DNA of 64,000 nt from Coralliovum pocilloporae (GCF_030845175.1 NZ_CP132542.1:1-64000); one strand, 5' to 3'. Shown: positions 27,698 through 37,527, numbered from the stretch's first letter. Notes: generated by a model not told the origin, from the sequence alone. Numbers and translations are program-made.

Positions 27698-28687
27698 TCA
27701 GTCCAGGTGGAATTTTTCCAGCTTGTTGTGACGGGCCTTGATCCAGCGGACAGTGCCGGTGGAAGAGCGCATGACAACAGATTCCGTCTGGATGTCAGAG
27801 CGGCCAAAACGAACACCGGACAGCAGGTTGCCATCAGTGACGCCAGTAGCCGCAAACAGAACATCACCGGACGCCATTTCGTTGTGGGTGTAGATCTTGT
27901 TCGGATCTTCAATACCCATCTTCAGGGCGCGTTCACGCTGCTCATCAGTCTTGATGATCAAACGACCCTGCATCTGACCACCGATACAACGGAGCGCTGC
28001 AGACGCCAGCACACCCTCAGGAGCGCCACCCGTACCCATATAGATATCAATGCCGGTCTGATCCGGATCTGTGGTGTGGATTACACCAGCCACATCACCA
28101 TCACCAATCAGGCGGATAGCAGCACCGGTTGCCCGGACGGCTTCAATAATATGGGCATGGCGCGGGCGATCGAGAACACAGGCGGTGATTTCACTCATGG
28201 CAACGCCCTTGGCTTCAGCCAGGCGGCGAATGTTCTCTTCCGGAGCCACATCCAGCTCAACAAGACCCGGTTCATAGCCCGGACCAATGGCAATCTTGTC
28301 CATATAAACGTCTGGAGCATTCAGCAGGCTGCCAGCTTCCGCCATGGCAATGACGGCCAGGGAGTTTGGCAGGTTCTTGGCGCAGACTGTGGTGCACTCG
28401 AGCGGGTCAAGCGCAATATCAACTTTCGGGCCATTCCTGGTGCCGACTTCTTCACCGATATAGAGCATCGGAGCTTCATCACGCTCACCTTCGCCGATGA
28501 CAACCCGGCCATCAATCGGCAGAGCATTCAGCTCGCGGCGCATGGCATCAACAGCAGCCTGGTCGGCCTGTTTCTCGTCGCCGCGTCCACGCATACGGGC
28601 TGCCGAAACAGCGGCACGCTCGGTTACGCGAACAATCTCGAGGGTCAGAATGCGATCAAGCGCAGCTACATTGCCAGTCTGGCTCAT
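27698..28687 (-). CDS. glpX: Fructose-1,6-bisphosphatase class II
   Basis: A 329-residue GlpX-type phosphatase. Conserved blocks are present: VVIGEGERDEAPML near residue 65, LDPLECTT near 94, IGDGDVAGV near 200, and TGGAPEGVLASAALRC near 225. It hydrolyses fructose 1,6-bisphosphate in gluconeogenesis and in some bacteria also sedoheptulose bisphosphate. It sits 51 bp after hom and 12 bp before recJ, the usual alphaproteobacterial order. The gap to hom holds a hairpin at 28710-28734. Confidence 0.96.
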   Translation of the reverse strand: MSQTGNVAALDRILTLEIVRVTERAAVSAARMRGRGDEKQADQAAVDAMRRELNALPIDGRVVIGEGERDEAPMLYIGEEVGTRNGPKVDIALDPLECTTVCAKNLPNSLAVIAMAEAGSLLNAPDVYMDKIAIGPGYEPGLVELDVAPEENIRRLAEAKGVAMSEITACVLDRPRHAHIIEAVRATGAAIRLIGDGDVAGVIHTTDPDQTGIDIYMGTGGAPEGVLASAALRCIGGQMQGRLIIKTDEQRERALKMGIEDPNKIYTHNEMASGDVLFAATGVTDGNLLSGVRFGRSDIQTESVVMRSSTGTVRWIKARHNKLEKFHLD

Positions 28688-28709
28688 GGGTCAAGGGCTC
28701 CTGCGGGAG

Positions 28710-28734
28710 GCCGGTCAGGCTGAAGCCTGACGGC
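28710..28734. promoter_or_regulatory. Intercistronic hairpin between hom and glpX
   Basis: A near-perfect inverted repeat (GCCGGTCAGGCT pairing with AGCCTGACGGC, one bulged base) with almost no loop. It has no T-tract on either strand, so termination is unlikely. It may separate expression of hom from glpX or stabilise an mRNA end. Confidence 0.4.
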
Positions 28735-28738
28735 ATGT

Positions 28739-30043
28739 CTAGAGTTTTTCAATACGGATCATTTGAGCTTGGCCAGCGATATGCCCGTCTTCTGCGATCT
28801 TTGCAAGAGCATCTCGCACGGCCTGCTCGGTTGTGTCATGGGTAATCAGAACAGCAACCTTCTGATCAGATGGCTGGTTGTCGCCATCGGGCTGCTTCTG
28901 AACAATACTTTCAAGCGAAATATCGGCTTCCGCCATACGCGTCGCAATCGCAGCAAAAGCGCCCGTCCGGTCAAACACGGCCAGACGGATATAATAGCCG
29001 CCTTCATGCTTGCGCATCCGCGCCCGGGTGTAAGGCTTCAGTGTTTCCACCGCCTGACCACAGGTTGGCACCATAATGCCACGCGCAATATCAGCTACAT
29101 CACCGATGACAGCAGATGCTGTTGCATCACCACCAGCCCCGGGACCGGCAAGGGTCAGGGTTCCAACAGCATCGGCGTCAATGGCCACCGCATTCGTTAC
29201 ACCATCGATCTGCGCAATAGCGGATGTCTTTGGAACCATGGTCGGATGCACACGCTGCTCGATACCTGTATCTGTGCGCTGCGCCACACCAAGCAGTTTG
29301 ATGCGATAACCGAGCTCATCTGCAGCCCGCACATCATCAAGCGTAATCTTGGTGATGCCCTCCACATAGATGTCGTCACCGGCGATTTCCGTGCCGAAAG
29401 CCAGGCTCGTCAGCAGAGCAAGCTTGTGCGCAGTATCAAATCCTTCAATGTCAAAGGTCGGGTCCGCTTCCGCATAGCCAAGACGCTGGGCATCAGCCAG
29501 ACAATCCTCAAACGACATTTCCTCCAGTTCCATCCGGGTCAGGATGTAATTGCAGGTACCGTTCATGATGCCATAAATGTGCTGAACATCATTGGCGACC
29601 ATGGCTTCACGCATGGTTTTCACGATAGGAATGCCACCGGCGGCGGCCGCTTCATAATTCAGCGAAACACCCTTGGCTTCCGCAAGACGCGCCAATTCGC
29701 CACCATGAGCGGCCAGAAGCGCCTTATTGGCAGTAATCACATGCTTGCCGTTTTCAAGCGCCGTCTGCACAGCCGTAAGAGCCGGATCGCCGGAACCACC
29801 CATCAACTCGACAAAGACGTCGATATCATCTGATGCAGCCATTGCAATGGCATCATCAAACCAGGTGCAGGCGCTCAGATCGACACCGCGATCCCTGGTC
29901 TTGTCGCGTGCTGTTACAGCAGTCACCGCAACCGGTCTGCCACACCGAACCGTCATTTGATCGGCTTTGGTCTGCAGCAATCTCACAGTAGAGGCACCAA
30001 CCGTTCCTAGCCCGGCAATACCAAGTTTAAGCACGTCGTCCAT
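28739..30043 (-). CDS. hom: Homoserine dehydrogenase
   Basis: A 434-residue enzyme with an NAD(P) motif (GIAGLGTVGAS) at the N-terminus, the substrate motif AAAAGGIPIVKTMREAM near residue 145, and a C-terminal ACT regulatory domain (LAVFDRTGAFAAIATRMAEADISLESI) from about residue 345. It makes homoserine from aspartate semialdehyde for threonine and methionine, with feedback control through the ACT domain. It lies 20 bp after the aminotransferase gene. Start at 30043 gives better spacing to a GGA site than the alternative ATG at 30049. Confidence 0.95.
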   Translation of the reverse strand: MDDVLKLGIAGLGTVGASTVRLLQTKADQMTVRCGRPVAVTAVTARDKTRDRGVDLSACTWFDDAIAMAASDDIDVFVELMGGSGDPALTAVQTALENGKHVITANKALLAAHGGELARLAEAKGVSLNYEAAAAGGIPIVKTMREAMVANDVQHIYGIMNGTCNYILTRMELEEMSFEDCLADAQRLGYAEADPTFDIEGFDTAHKLALLTSLAFGTEIAGDDIYVEGITKITLDDVRAADELGYRIKLLGVAQRTDTGIEQRVHPTMVPKTSAIAQIDGVTNAVAIDADAVGTLTLAGPGAGGDATASAVIGDVADIARGIMVPTCGQAVETLKPYTRARMRKHEGGYYIRLAVFDRTGAFAAIATRMAEADISLESIVQKQPDGDNQPSDQKVAVLITHDTTEQAVRDALAKIAEDGHIAGQAQMIRIEKL

Positions 30044-30063
30044 ACGCATCGTCCGATGAGGGG

Positions 30064-31269
30064 TTAATCAGTGGGGTCGTTCTGCACGTTTTCGCCGCCG
30101 GACGCAAGGAAACGTCTGATATTCCGTGCGGCCTGACGAATTCGCTGTTCGTTTTCCACAAGGGCGATCCGCACATGGCCATCGCCATATTCGCCAAAGC
30201 CGACACCGGGAGCCACGGCAACACCTGCCCGCTCCACAAGCAGTTTGGAAAATTCAAGCGAACCCATCTCCCGGAATGCTTCAGGTATGGGTGCCCAGGC
30301 AAACATGGTCGCAGGCGGCGGTGGCACATCCCACCCGGCACGTCCGAAGGCATCCACCATCACGTCCCGGCGGTGTTTGTAGATAGCACGGGCTTCCTCA
30401 ATGCAGTCATCAGGTCCGTTCAGTGCAGCAGTCGCAGCAACCTGAATGGGCGTGAAAGCTCCATAATCCAGATAGGATTTAACCCGCGACAGGGCCGAAA
30501 TCAGGCGCTCATTCCCAACAGCAAAGCCCATGCGCCAGCCCGGCATTGAGTATGTCTTTGACAGAGAGGTGAACTCAACTGCCACGTCACGTGCGCCATC
30601 CACCTCAAAAATCGATGGCGGCGGCACATCATCAAAGAAGATTTCCGAATAGGCCAGATCGGACAAGACGAAGATATCATGCTGTTTGGCAAACGCGACC
30701 ACGCGCTTGTAGAAATCACGATCCGCCACATAGGCCGTCGGGTTGGACGGGTAGTTGAGAATAACCGCAACAGGCTTTGGAATAGAATGACGCACAGCCC
30801 TGTCGAGAGCCTCGAAAAATCCGTCATCCGGCTCTGCAGGAATGGACCTGATCACACCACCGGAAATAATAAACCCAAAGGCATGAATGGGATAGGTCGG
30901 GTTCGGCACCAGCACCACATCACCCGGTGCAGTGATGGCCTGCGCCATATTGGCAAAGCCTTCCTTGGAACCAAGTGTCGCAACGATCTCCCGGTCCGGG
31001 TCAAGCGTGACACCAAACCGGCGCTTGTAATAAGCCGCCTGCGCCCTGCGCAATCCGGGAATACCCTTGGAGGCAGAATAGCGATGCGTTCGCGGATCCC
31101 GGACCGTTTCTGTCAGTTTGTCGACAATATGCTGAGGCGTTGGAAGGTCAGGATTGCCCATACCAAGGTCAATGATGTCCGCACCGGCCGCTCGAGCACT
31201 GGCTTTCAGCCGGTTGACCTGCTCGAAGACATAAGGCGGCAAACGCCTGATCCGGTGAAACTCTTCCAT
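30064..31269 (-). CDS. alaC: AlaC-type PLP aminotransferase
   Basis: A 401-residue class I/II aminotransferase. The start FHRIRRLPPYVF, the PLP lysine in TSLSKTYSMPGWRMGF, and PYVF/GMGNPDLPTP/RYSASKGIPGLR closely follow E. coli AlaC (glutamate-pyruvate aminotransferase). In alphaproteobacteria this protein precedes hom, as here, and is sometimes labelled LL-diaminopimelate or aspartate aminotransferase. It is the first gene of the alaC-hom-glpX-recJ group. AlaC is my best match; preference for pyruvate over other oxo acids is inferred. Confidence 0.88.
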   Translation of the reverse strand: MEEFHRIRRLPPYVFEQVNRLKASARAAGADIIDLGMGNPDLPTPQHIVDKLTETVRDPRTHRYSASKGIPGLRRAQAAYYKRRFGVTLDPDREIVATLGSKEGFANMAQAITAPGDVVLVPNPTYPIHAFGFIISGGVIRSIPAEPDDGFFEALDRAVRHSIPKPVAVILNYPSNPTAYVADRDFYKRVVAFAKQHDIFVLSDLAYSEIFFDDVPPPSIFEVDGARDVAVEFTSLSKTYSMPGWRMGFAVGNERLISALSRVKSYLDYGAFTPIQVAATAALNGPDDCIEEARAIYKHRRDVMVDAFGRAGWDVPPPPATMFAWAPIPEAFREMGSLEFSKLLVERAGVAVAPGVGFGEYGDGHVRIALVENEQRIRQAARNIRRFLASGGENVQNDPTD

Positions 31270-31326
31270 GTTCGGAGATCCTTGTCCTTTGGCGGAACAT
31301 CAGAAGAGGATGGGCTCAGCCCGGTA

Positions 31327-31788
31327 TCATTCTGATGGTGTGCTCTCTATCTCGTCCAGTGCATCCGATCCGTGTTTTTTACCGAGTTCACGCAATTGAT
31401 CAATACGTCTTCTCGACGAAGTGACAGGTTTCGCGCCGCCATGCGCGAGAGATTTCAACTCCTCGGCCGCTTTTTGGCGTTCATCTTCTGTCAGGAGGCC
31501 TTCCTCAGGATTTGCCGCTGATGGCGCAGCAGTTTCACCATCAGCCGTCAGAGGTGGCAGACCGGTCTGCGCTGCAGGCGTGGTTGCCGCGCTCGTCTCG
31601 CTCGAAGGAAGCAGGGTCCCGCTGACCAGATCCTCAATCGGCTGGCTGTCACTGGCACACCCACCCAACAACAACACGGGAATCAGCAAAAGGCCCGCAA
31701 CCGGCGTCGCAAACTGCGCTCTGATCGGCTGCAATTGTGCCCATAACGCACCGGTTTTACATGTTGTTATGCGCGATCTGTTCATCAT
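31327..31788 (-). CDS. Small lipoprotein of unknown function
   Basis: A 153-residue protein with a long N-terminal region, hydrophobic core and lipobox LLLGGC, then a low-complexity Ser/Thr/Ala/Pro linker and a charged C-terminal helix (LTEDERQKAAEELKSLA). It should be lipidated at the cysteine and anchored in the envelope. I recognise no domain. The start is uncertain: ATG at 31788 gives a plausible signal peptide, but an ATG at 31845 has a better GAGGG site. It diverges from phaC. Confidence 0.65.
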   Translation of the reverse strand: MMNRSRITTCKTGALWAQLQPIRAQFATPVAGLLLIPVLLLGGCASDSQPIEDLVSGTLLPSSETSAATTPAAQTGLPPLTADGETAAPSAANPEEGLLTEDERQKAAEELKSLAHGGAKPVTSSRRRIDQLRELGKKHGSDALDEIESTPSE

Positions 31789-31923
31789 TTCGTCATAAGG
31801 GCCCAGTATTTGCCAAGCGGCCTTTGCCTTTGGTACTACATACATTGTTTTGTTCCCTCAAACGCCCGTTCGTTTTAAACATAAGAGGGAAGATACGCAT
31901 GCACTCTCGAGGATCCCAGATTT

Positions 31924-33729
31924 ATGCCTGATACCGCCAATGATCAAGTCACCAAGTATCTCGTTAAAGATCCCGAGCAATTTGCACAGAACCTCACGCG
32001 TGTGATGGAACAAGTAGGCCAAACCATGGCCAGCTATGCCACAGCAGAAAACAATGCTGCTGAAGGCTCCAAGATGGCAGACAATATTGCCGAAGTCGTC
32101 AAGACATTCTCGAAGGTCGGTGAATACTGGCTGTCCGACCCGCAGCGTGCAATCGATGCCCAGACACGGCTTGTGACACAATATGCCAATCTCTGGAACA
32201 CCTCACTCAGGCGGATGATCGGGGAACCGGCCGACCCTGCCATTGAACCGGGAAAAGGTGACAGGCGTTTTTCAGATCCGGACTGGTCCGAGAACCAGGT
32301 ATTCGACTTCCTTAAGCAGCTCTATCTGATCACCGCGTCCTGGGCGGAACATCTTGTTGAAGATTCAGACGGTGTCGATGAGATGACCCGCAAGAAGGCG
32401 GAATTCTACATCCGCCAGATTTCTGCCGCGGCCTCTCCATCCAACTTCCTGCTGACAAATCCTGAAGTTCTCAAGGAGACCCTCTCCTCCAATGGTGAGA
32501 ATCTCGTCCGAGGCATGAAAATGCTGTCCGAGGACCTGGAAGCAGGACACGGCAAACTGAAGATCCGCCAGACTGATTCAACCAAATTCGAGGTTGGCAA
32601 GAATATCGCCGTCAGCCCCGGTAAGGTGGTGGCCGAAAACGACATCTGCCAGCTGCTGCAATATGACCCGTCAACCGAGAAAGTCCTGAAGCGTCCGCTG
32701 CTGATCGTCCCGCCCTGGATCAACAAGTTCTACATTCTGGATCTCAACCCGGAAAAGTCCTTCATCCGCTGGGCTGTAGAACAGGGTCATACTGTCTTTG
32801 TGATTTCATGGGCCAATCCGGATGAGCGCCAGGCCCAGAAGGGCTTTGAGGCCTATATGCATGAGGGCATCCTCAACAGCCTCTCCATCATCGAGAAGAT
32901 CACCGGCGAGAAGAAAGTCAACGCCATCGGATATTGCGTTGGCGGTACACTGCTGTCCGCCACCCTTGCCTATATGGCCACAAAGAATGACCGCCGTATC
33001 GGTAGCGCCACGCTGTTCACCACTCAGGTGGACTTCACCCATGCGGGCGATCTCAAAATCTTTGCCGATCAGGACCATATCCAGTCCATCGAGAAAGACA
33101 TGGAGGAAAAAGGCTACCTGGACGGGTCGTCCATGGCATCCGCCTTCAACATGCTAAGGCCTAACGATCTGATCTGGCCGTATGTGATCAACAACTATCT
33201 GAAGGGCAAAGATCCTTTCCCCTTCGACCTGCTGTACTGGAATTCCGATTCAACCCGGATGCCTGCCGCCAACCACAGCTATTATCTCAGAAACTGCTAT
33301 CTGGAAAACAAGCTGTCGCAGGGCGAAATGGTTCTGGACGGTGTCAAGCTCGACCTCAAGAAGGTGAAGATTCCCATCTATAATCTGGCCGCACGCGAAG
33401 ATCACATTGCGCCTCCACAGTCGGTTTTCCTTGGTTCAGGCTTCTTCGGCGGCCCGGTCGATTATGTGGTTGCAGGGTCTGGTCATATTGCCGGCGTGGT
33501 GAATCCCCCCTCCAAGAACAAATACCAGTTCTGGACAGGCGGCCCGGCCAAAGGCAGTTACGAAGACTGGCTGAACAATGCTGAGGAACATCCAGGTTCA
33601 TGGTGGAACCACTGGGATGCCTGGATCCGCGACATGGACGCCCGTCAGGTGAAAGCACGCAAACCAGGTGGTGACAAGATCAACCCGATTGAGGAAGCCC
33701 CCGGTTCCTTTGTGAAACAGCGTATTTAG
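31924..33729 (+). CDS. phaC: Class I poly(3-hydroxyalkanoate) synthase
   Basis: A 601-residue PHA synthase. The lipase-like box GYCVGGT carries the catalytic C338. The triad partners are the Asp in REDHIAPPQS near residue 503 and the His in GSGHIAGVVNPP near 531. It polymerises 3-hydroxyacyl-CoA on the surface of storage granules. Class I type is inferred from length and the lack of a nearby phaE or phaR gene. It starts at the first ATG, with GAGGATCC upstream, and diverges from the lipoprotein gene. A small membrane protein gene follows 19 bp later. Confidence 0.96.
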   Translation: MPDTANDQVTKYLVKDPEQFAQNLTRVMEQVGQTMASYATAENNAAEGSKMADNIAEVVKTFSKVGEYWLSDPQRAIDAQTRLVTQYANLWNTSLRRMIGEPADPAIEPGKGDRRFSDPDWSENQVFDFLKQLYLITASWAEHLVEDSDGVDEMTRKKAEFYIRQISAAASPSNFLLTNPEVLKETLSSNGENLVRGMKMLSEDLEAGHGKLKIRQTDSTKFEVGKNIAVSPGKVVAENDICQLLQYDPSTEKVLKRPLLIVPPWINKFYILDLNPEKSFIRWAVEQGHTVFVISWANPDERQAQKGFEAYMHEGILNSLSIIEKITGEKKVNAIGYCVGGTLLSATLAYMATKNDRRIGSATLFTTQVDFTHAGDLKIFADQDHIQSIEKDMEEKGYLDGSSMASAFNMLRPNDLIWPYVINNYLKGKDPFPFDLLYWNSDSTRMPAANHSYYLRNCYLENKLSQGEMVLDGVKLDLKKVKIPIYNLAAREDHIAPPQSVFLGSGFFGGPVDYVVAGSGHIAGVVNPPSKNKYQFWTGGPAKGSYEDWLNNAEEHPGSWWNHWDAWIRDMDARQVKARKPGGDKINPIEEAPGSFVKQRI

Positions 33730-33748
33730 GGTCGAGACAGGAGGCACC

Positions 33749-34219
33749 ATGCTCTCCAAACAAAATTGGGAACGGCATGCCAATCCGTGGAGTGTCTGGA
33801 CACGGGTCGCAACCCTTCCCTTTTTTGCTCTGATCCTGTGGAGCCCCCACTGGATCGGTTGGTGGTCCCTGCCTTTGATTGCCCTGCTCGCCTTCTGGCT
33901 CTGGCTCAATCCACGCCTGTTCCCGCCACCCTTATCTCTCGACAGTTGGGCCTCACGGGTGACATTGGGTGAACGATGCTGGCTTGCGCTTGACGCACAA
34001 GCGCTTCCTCAGCAGCATAGAACACCCCTCAAACTCCTCAATGGTGTGATGGGACTGGGTGTTTTCCTACTGCTCCTGGGCCTCGCAATCGGGCATGGCT
34101 GGCTCTTCAGCCTGGGCAATATCCTTGTTTTCCTTGGCAAACTCTGGTTCTGCGACCGAATGGTCTGGCTCTATCTTGACCTGAGAAACCAGGGCCGCCT
34201 GCCGGATGGCCTTCTTTAA
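33749..34219 (+). CDS. Small integral membrane protein, DUF6653-like
   Basis: A 156-residue protein with about four hydrophobic segments. The N-terminus ERHANPWSVWTR, with conserved His, Asn and Trp, resembles DUF6653 proteins of unknown function. It has a strong GGAGG site, lies 19 bp after phaC and is probably co-transcribed. Its C-terminal part (LGNILVFLGKLWFCDRMVWLY) is another membrane segment. The DUF assignment is from memory of its start and is less certain than the membrane call. Confidence 0.7.
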   Translation: MLSKQNWERHANPWSVWTRVATLPFFALILWSPHWIGWWSLPLIALLAFWLWLNPRLFPPPLSLDSWASRVTLGERCWLALDAQALPQQHRTPLKLLNGVMGLGVFLLLLGLAIGHGWLFSLGNILVFLGKLWFCDRMVWLYLDLRNQGRLPDGLL

Positions 34220-34335
34220 GGTCAGTCAACACATGCGAGCTTTATGAACGCCAGATAAACGCGGGCCTCAGCGTGGGTTCAGACCAGAACAACTATCATT
34301 CCGTTCAATTGGTTTTCTGACCCCGGATAAGTGCC

Positions 34336-34611
34336 ATGATGCCAACTCCGTTTACCCTGCTTCTTGCAACAGCAATAACCTTCTTCGGTCTCGTTGCAGC
34401 ACCAATCTCCGCATCAGCCGGCATGATGCCGGGGATGCGATTTCACTCCCCTCGTCTGATCATCCCCAAAGCACCCGGCCCCACTCTCTTTCGGCAATTG
34501 GGACCGAAGGACATCAAACGCTGCCGTGCCTCAGCAAAACGTCTTCAGCACAAAAAGACAGCGTTCAAAGCGACCCGGGTAAAAAAGTGCCGCCACACTG
34601 TTCGGCAGTGA
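34336..34611 (+). CDS. Small secreted basic protein of unknown function
   Basis: A 91-residue protein with a signal peptide (LLLATAITFFGLVAAPISASA) and a mature part of about 60 residues rich in Lys, Arg and His, with two cysteines (KRCRA, KKCRH). No domain is recognised. Two adjacent ATG codons open the frame; the first is used. The 116 bases upstream (34220-34335) show no clear promoter. Coding is likely because of the well-formed signal peptide, but the gene is small. Confidence 0.55.
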   Translation: MMPTPFTLLLATAITFFGLVAAPISASAGMMPGMRFHSPRLIIPKAPGPTLFRQLGPKDIKRCRASAKRLQHKKTAFKATRVKKCRHTVRQ

Positions 34612-34648
34612 TAGCGGCATGATAATCTGTCTAGAATTTAGCTGAAGC

Positions 34649-35698
34649 TTATGGGAACATCGGCAGCTGTTCGAGGCCTGTGGTCTCTTCAAGGCCAAAC
34701 ACCACATTCATATTCTGCAGCGCCTGCCCGCTTGATCCCTTTACAAGATTATCCAGCGTCGAGATCACAATCGCACGCCCTGGAATCCGGTCCTCAAAGA
34801 CACCAATCAGCACGTAGTTTGAGCCTCGTACATGCTGCGTGCCCGGCATGATGCCCTCATCAACAACACGGACAAACGGTTCAGCTGCATAACGGTCCGC
34901 CAATGCCTTGCGCAGGTCTGCAGCCGTCGCACCACCCTTGAGCTTCACATAAGACGTGCACAATTCGCCACGGCTCATCGGGATCAGATGCGGGGTGAAG
35001 TTCACAAAGACATCGGACCCCGCTGCCCTGGACACTTCCTGTTCGATTTCCGGTGCATGGCGATGTTTGGCGACGCTGTATGGAGAAAGCCCCTCTCCGG
35101 CCTCGCAAAACAGCGTGTTTTCCTTGAGGCCACGCCCTGCACCGGACACGCCGGACTTCGCATCGATCACGATATCAGAGGCATCCACCAGACCGGTGCC
35201 GGTAATAGGCAGCAACGCCATGAGGGCTGCAGTCGGATAGCAGCCCGGACAGGCCACCAGCCGGGCACCCTTTATCTCGTCCCGATAATGCTCTGTAAGA
35301 CCATAAACGGCCTGCGGCTGGATTTCCGGTGCTCTATGGGCACCACCATACCAATCGGCATAGGTCTCAACATTGCGCAGCCTGAAATCCGCAGACATAT
35401 CGATGATCTTCACATCCGGATAGCGATCAAAAATCGTTTTGGTGATGCCCTGCGTGGTTCCATGCGGCAGACCACAGAAAACGGCGTCCACAGCGCCCCA
35501 GTCAGCCTCTTCAATGGTCACCAGATCCGGCAGATCCACATGACCGAGATGCGGGAAGACCTTGGCCATTGGCTTGCCAGCATGACTGTTCGCCGTCAGA
35601 ACCGTAATCTCCACATTAGGATGACGCACAGCCAGACGGACAAGATCCGCGCCCGTATATCCGGAAGCACCCAGAACACCTACCCTGATTTTCGTCAT
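34649..35698 (-). CDS. argC: N-acetyl-gamma-glutamyl-phosphate reductase
   Basis: A 349-residue ArgC with GASGYTGADLVRL at the N-terminus and the catalytic cysteine in ACPGCYPTAAL near residue 150. It makes N-acetylglutamate semialdehyde in arginine biosynthesis. It lies downstream of rpsI, beyond a strong terminator, as in many Hyphomicrobiales. A GTG one codon upstream of the chosen ATG is possible. Confidence 0.96.
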   Translation of the reverse strand: MTKIRVGVLGASGYTGADLVRLAVRHPNVEITVLTANSHAGKPMAKVFPHLGHVDLPDLVTIEEADWGAVDAVFCGLPHGTTQGITKTIFDRYPDVKIIDMSADFRLRNVETYADWYGGAHRAPEIQPQAVYGLTEHYRDEIKGARLVACPGCYPTAALMALLPITGTGLVDASDIVIDAKSGVSGAGRGLKENTLFCEAGEGLSPYSVAKHRHAPEIEQEVSRAAGSDVFVNFTPHLIPMSRGELCTSYVKLKGGATAADLRKALADRYAAEPFVRVVDEGIMPGTQHVRGSNYVLIGVFEDRIPGRAIVISTLDNLVKGSSGQALQNMNVVFGLEETTGLEQLPMFP

Positions 35699-35773
35699 CA
35701 CATCATCCCTCTATTTTCGATTCTGAGGAGAACTTCTACATCAACTGTCATGCACAACAGCTTGTTATAGCAT

Positions 35774-35801
35774 AAAAAAGGGCCCGCCAAGCGGCGAGCC
35801 C
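35774..35801 (-). terminator. Rho-independent terminator of the rplM-rpsI operon
   Basis: A GC-rich stem (GGGCCCGCC and GGCGAGCCC, one mismatch) with a 4-base loop, followed on the minus strand by TTTTTT. It lies 29 bases after the rpsI stop and before argC. Confidence 0.9.
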
Positions 35802-35829
35802 ATTTCGTTTCCAACAAGTGGCAAGCCGA

Positions 35830-36315
35830 TTAACGCTTGGAGAACTGGAAGCTGCGGCGAGCTTTCGCGCGGCCGTACTTCTTACGCTCAACAACACGGC
35901 TGTCACGGGTCAGGAAGCCTGCTTTCTTGAGAACAGAGCGAAGCTCCGGCTCATAGTGGGTCAGGGCTTTTGCGATACCGTGACGAACGGCACCGGCCTG
36001 ACCGGACAGACCACCACCCTTAACGGTGACGATAACGTCATACTGACCAACACGCTCAGCAAGCTGGATTGGCTGCTGCAGGATCATCCGCAGAACCGGA
36101 CGTGCGAAGTAGACGTCAAGCTCACGCTTGTTGACGGTGATCTTGCCGGAACCCGGCTTGACCCAGACACGAGCAACAGCGTCTTTACGCTTGCCGGTCG
36201 CGTAAGCGCGGCCCTGAGCGTCGAGTTTCTGAACATGTACAGGAGCCGCATTCTCATCAGCGCCTGAACCGAGAGCTTCACCCAGCTCTTCGAGGGAAGA
36301 GATTTCTTCAGCCAT
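35830..36315 (-). CDS. rpsI: 30S ribosomal protein S9
   Basis: A 161-residue S9 with an N-terminal extension of about 30 residues typical of alphaproteobacteria, the motifs [18 protein letters not shown] and [19 protein letters not shown], and the C-terminal tail [18 protein letters not shown] ending in the conserved lysine-arginine. It binds 16S rRNA near the P site. It starts 2 bases after the rplM stop, so the two are translated in coupling. Confidence 0.98.
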   Translation of the reverse strand: MAEEISSLEELGEALGSGADENAAPVHVQKLDAQGRAYATGKRKDAVARVWVKPGSGKITVNKRELDVYFARPVLRMILQQPIQLAERVGQYDVIVTVKGGGLSGQAGAVRHGIAKALTHYEPELRSVLKKAGFLTRDSRVVERKKYGRAKARRSFQFSKR

Positions 36316-36317
36316 GA

Positions 36318-36782
36318 TCAAGCAACCTTAGCATTTTTGGGGTTGAGTGCGGCAACATCCAGAGTTTCCGGATTCTGCGCTTCATGGGGATGCTCGGCAC
36401 CAGCGTATACACGCAGGTTCTTGAGCTGCTTGCGAGACAGAGGACCGCCCGGCATCATGCGCTGAATAGCCTTCAGGATGACGCGCTCCGGGTTCTTGCC
36501 TTCCAGAATGGCACGAGCCGTACGGTCTTTGATGCCACCCGGATAACCGGTGTGCCAGTAATAGACCTTGTCGGAATATTTCTTGCCGGTGAAGACAACC
36601 TTGTCCGCATTGACGATGATGACATTGTCACCACAATCCATGTGCGGGGTGAATGTAGCCTTGTTCTTGCCGCGCAGGATCTTCGCAACCAGCGAAGCCA
36701 AGCGACCGACAACGAGGCCTTCAGCGTCAATCAAGATCCATTTTTTCTCGATGTCCGCCGGTGTTGCGGAATACGTTTTCAT
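36318..36782 (-). CDS. rplM: 50S ribosomal protein L13
   Basis: A 154-residue L13 with [16 protein letters not shown] near the N-terminus, the conserved [11 protein letters not shown] near residue 80 and the VERVILKA-like block. It is an early assembly protein of the large subunit and is paired with rpsI in most bacteria. The leader (36783-36977) contains an AT-rich stretch and a hairpin. Confidence 0.98.
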   Translation of the reverse strand: MKTYSATPADIEKKWILIDAEGLVVGRLASLVAKILRGKNKATFTPHMDCGDNVIIVNADKVVFTGKKYSDKVYYWHTGYPGGIKDRTARAILEGKNPERVILKAIQRMMPGGPLSRKQLKNLRVYAGAEHPHEAQNPETLDVAALNPKNAKVA

Positions 36783-36835
36783 ATTCGCTACCCGTTGAGT
36801 GTTCGAATTACCGGTGAAAACCGGACCAATAAAAG

Positions 36836-36857
36836 CGGCGGCTCACATGCGCCGCCG
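36836..36857 (-). terminator. Hairpin before rplM, possible terminator of the thioesterase gene
   Basis: CGGCGGC and GCCGCCG pair around an 8-base loop; on the minus strand CTTTTATT follows. It lies about 120 bases after the thioesterase stop and 54 bases before the rplM start. It could end that transcript or act in the L13-S9 leader. The AT-rich stretch at 36921-36977 lies upstream of both and may hold the rplM promoter. Confidence 0.45.
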
Positions 36858-36977
36858 ATGTCGAAGGTGGGTTTACAGAAGTCCTGTCGGTGCGTCAAGC
36901 CGTTTTATTCACACCGACATCAATAGAATCATTATAAATCAATAACTTATATTATAACTACTATTTTACCACATAAA

Positions 36978-37406
36978 TTATCGTGGCGGAACAGAGTATG
37001 TCGCCGTCGCATGGGCTACTGTTTCGCCATCTCCTTCCCGATTGATCGAGACTTCGGTCACCACCAGACGCTGGCCGAGCTTGAGAATCCGGCATTCTGC
37101 CAGCAGATCCTGACCGGGCTCAGGCTTGCGCAGAAAATTGATATTGAGATTGGTGGTCACGGCAAGGGCAACAGGCCCGATATGCGCAAGAATAACCACA
37201 TAGGCAGCGAAATCCGCCAGGGCCATCATGGCAGGACCGGAAACCGTTCCGCCCGGGCGCAAATGGATCTCTGTCGGCGACAGGCGAACCACCGCGACAC
37301 CCTCATCCACACGCTCAACGGAATAAGCCCGCCCCCCTGCATGGATCTGCGGGAAAATCTGGTCAAGCAGTGCACCCACTTCTGGCGCAGTCATAACAGG
37401 TGTCAT
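36978..37406 (-). CDS. PaaI-family hotdog thioesterase
   Basis: A 142-residue hotdog protein with the PaaI pattern: LRPGGTVSGPAMMALADFAAYV near the middle and TTNLNINFLRKPEPGQDL following. It is expected to hydrolyse acyl-CoA esters in the cytoplasm; the substrate is unknown. It precedes rplM on the same strand. In related genomes I remember such a thioesterase next to rplM and an enoyl-CoA hydratase; here the hydratase gene lies 15 kb away. The next 121 bases (37407-37527) hold no gene. Confidence 0.85.
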   Translation of the reverse strand: MTPVMTAPEVGALLDQIFPQIHAGGRAYSVERVDEGVAVVRLSPTEIHLRPGGTVSGPAMMALADFAAYVVILAHIGPVALAVTTNLNINFLRKPEPGQDLLAECRILKLGQRLVVTEVSINREGDGETVAHATATYSVPPR

Positions 37407-37527
37407 GGCAAGGCTCCGGCAAACAGTTCCCCTGACTCTCCACGATTCTCATCTGCAGGCAATAAGCCTATGGTTCCAGTAACGTATGGGAAGCTTGCCT
37501 GAATAGGGTCACGCATACCGGAAGACG

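Noticed and set aside
27650..28723. A 357-residue open frame on the plus strand
   Set aside because: It lies entirely opposite glpX and the start of recJ; its composition is that of a reverse frame of a GC-rich gene.
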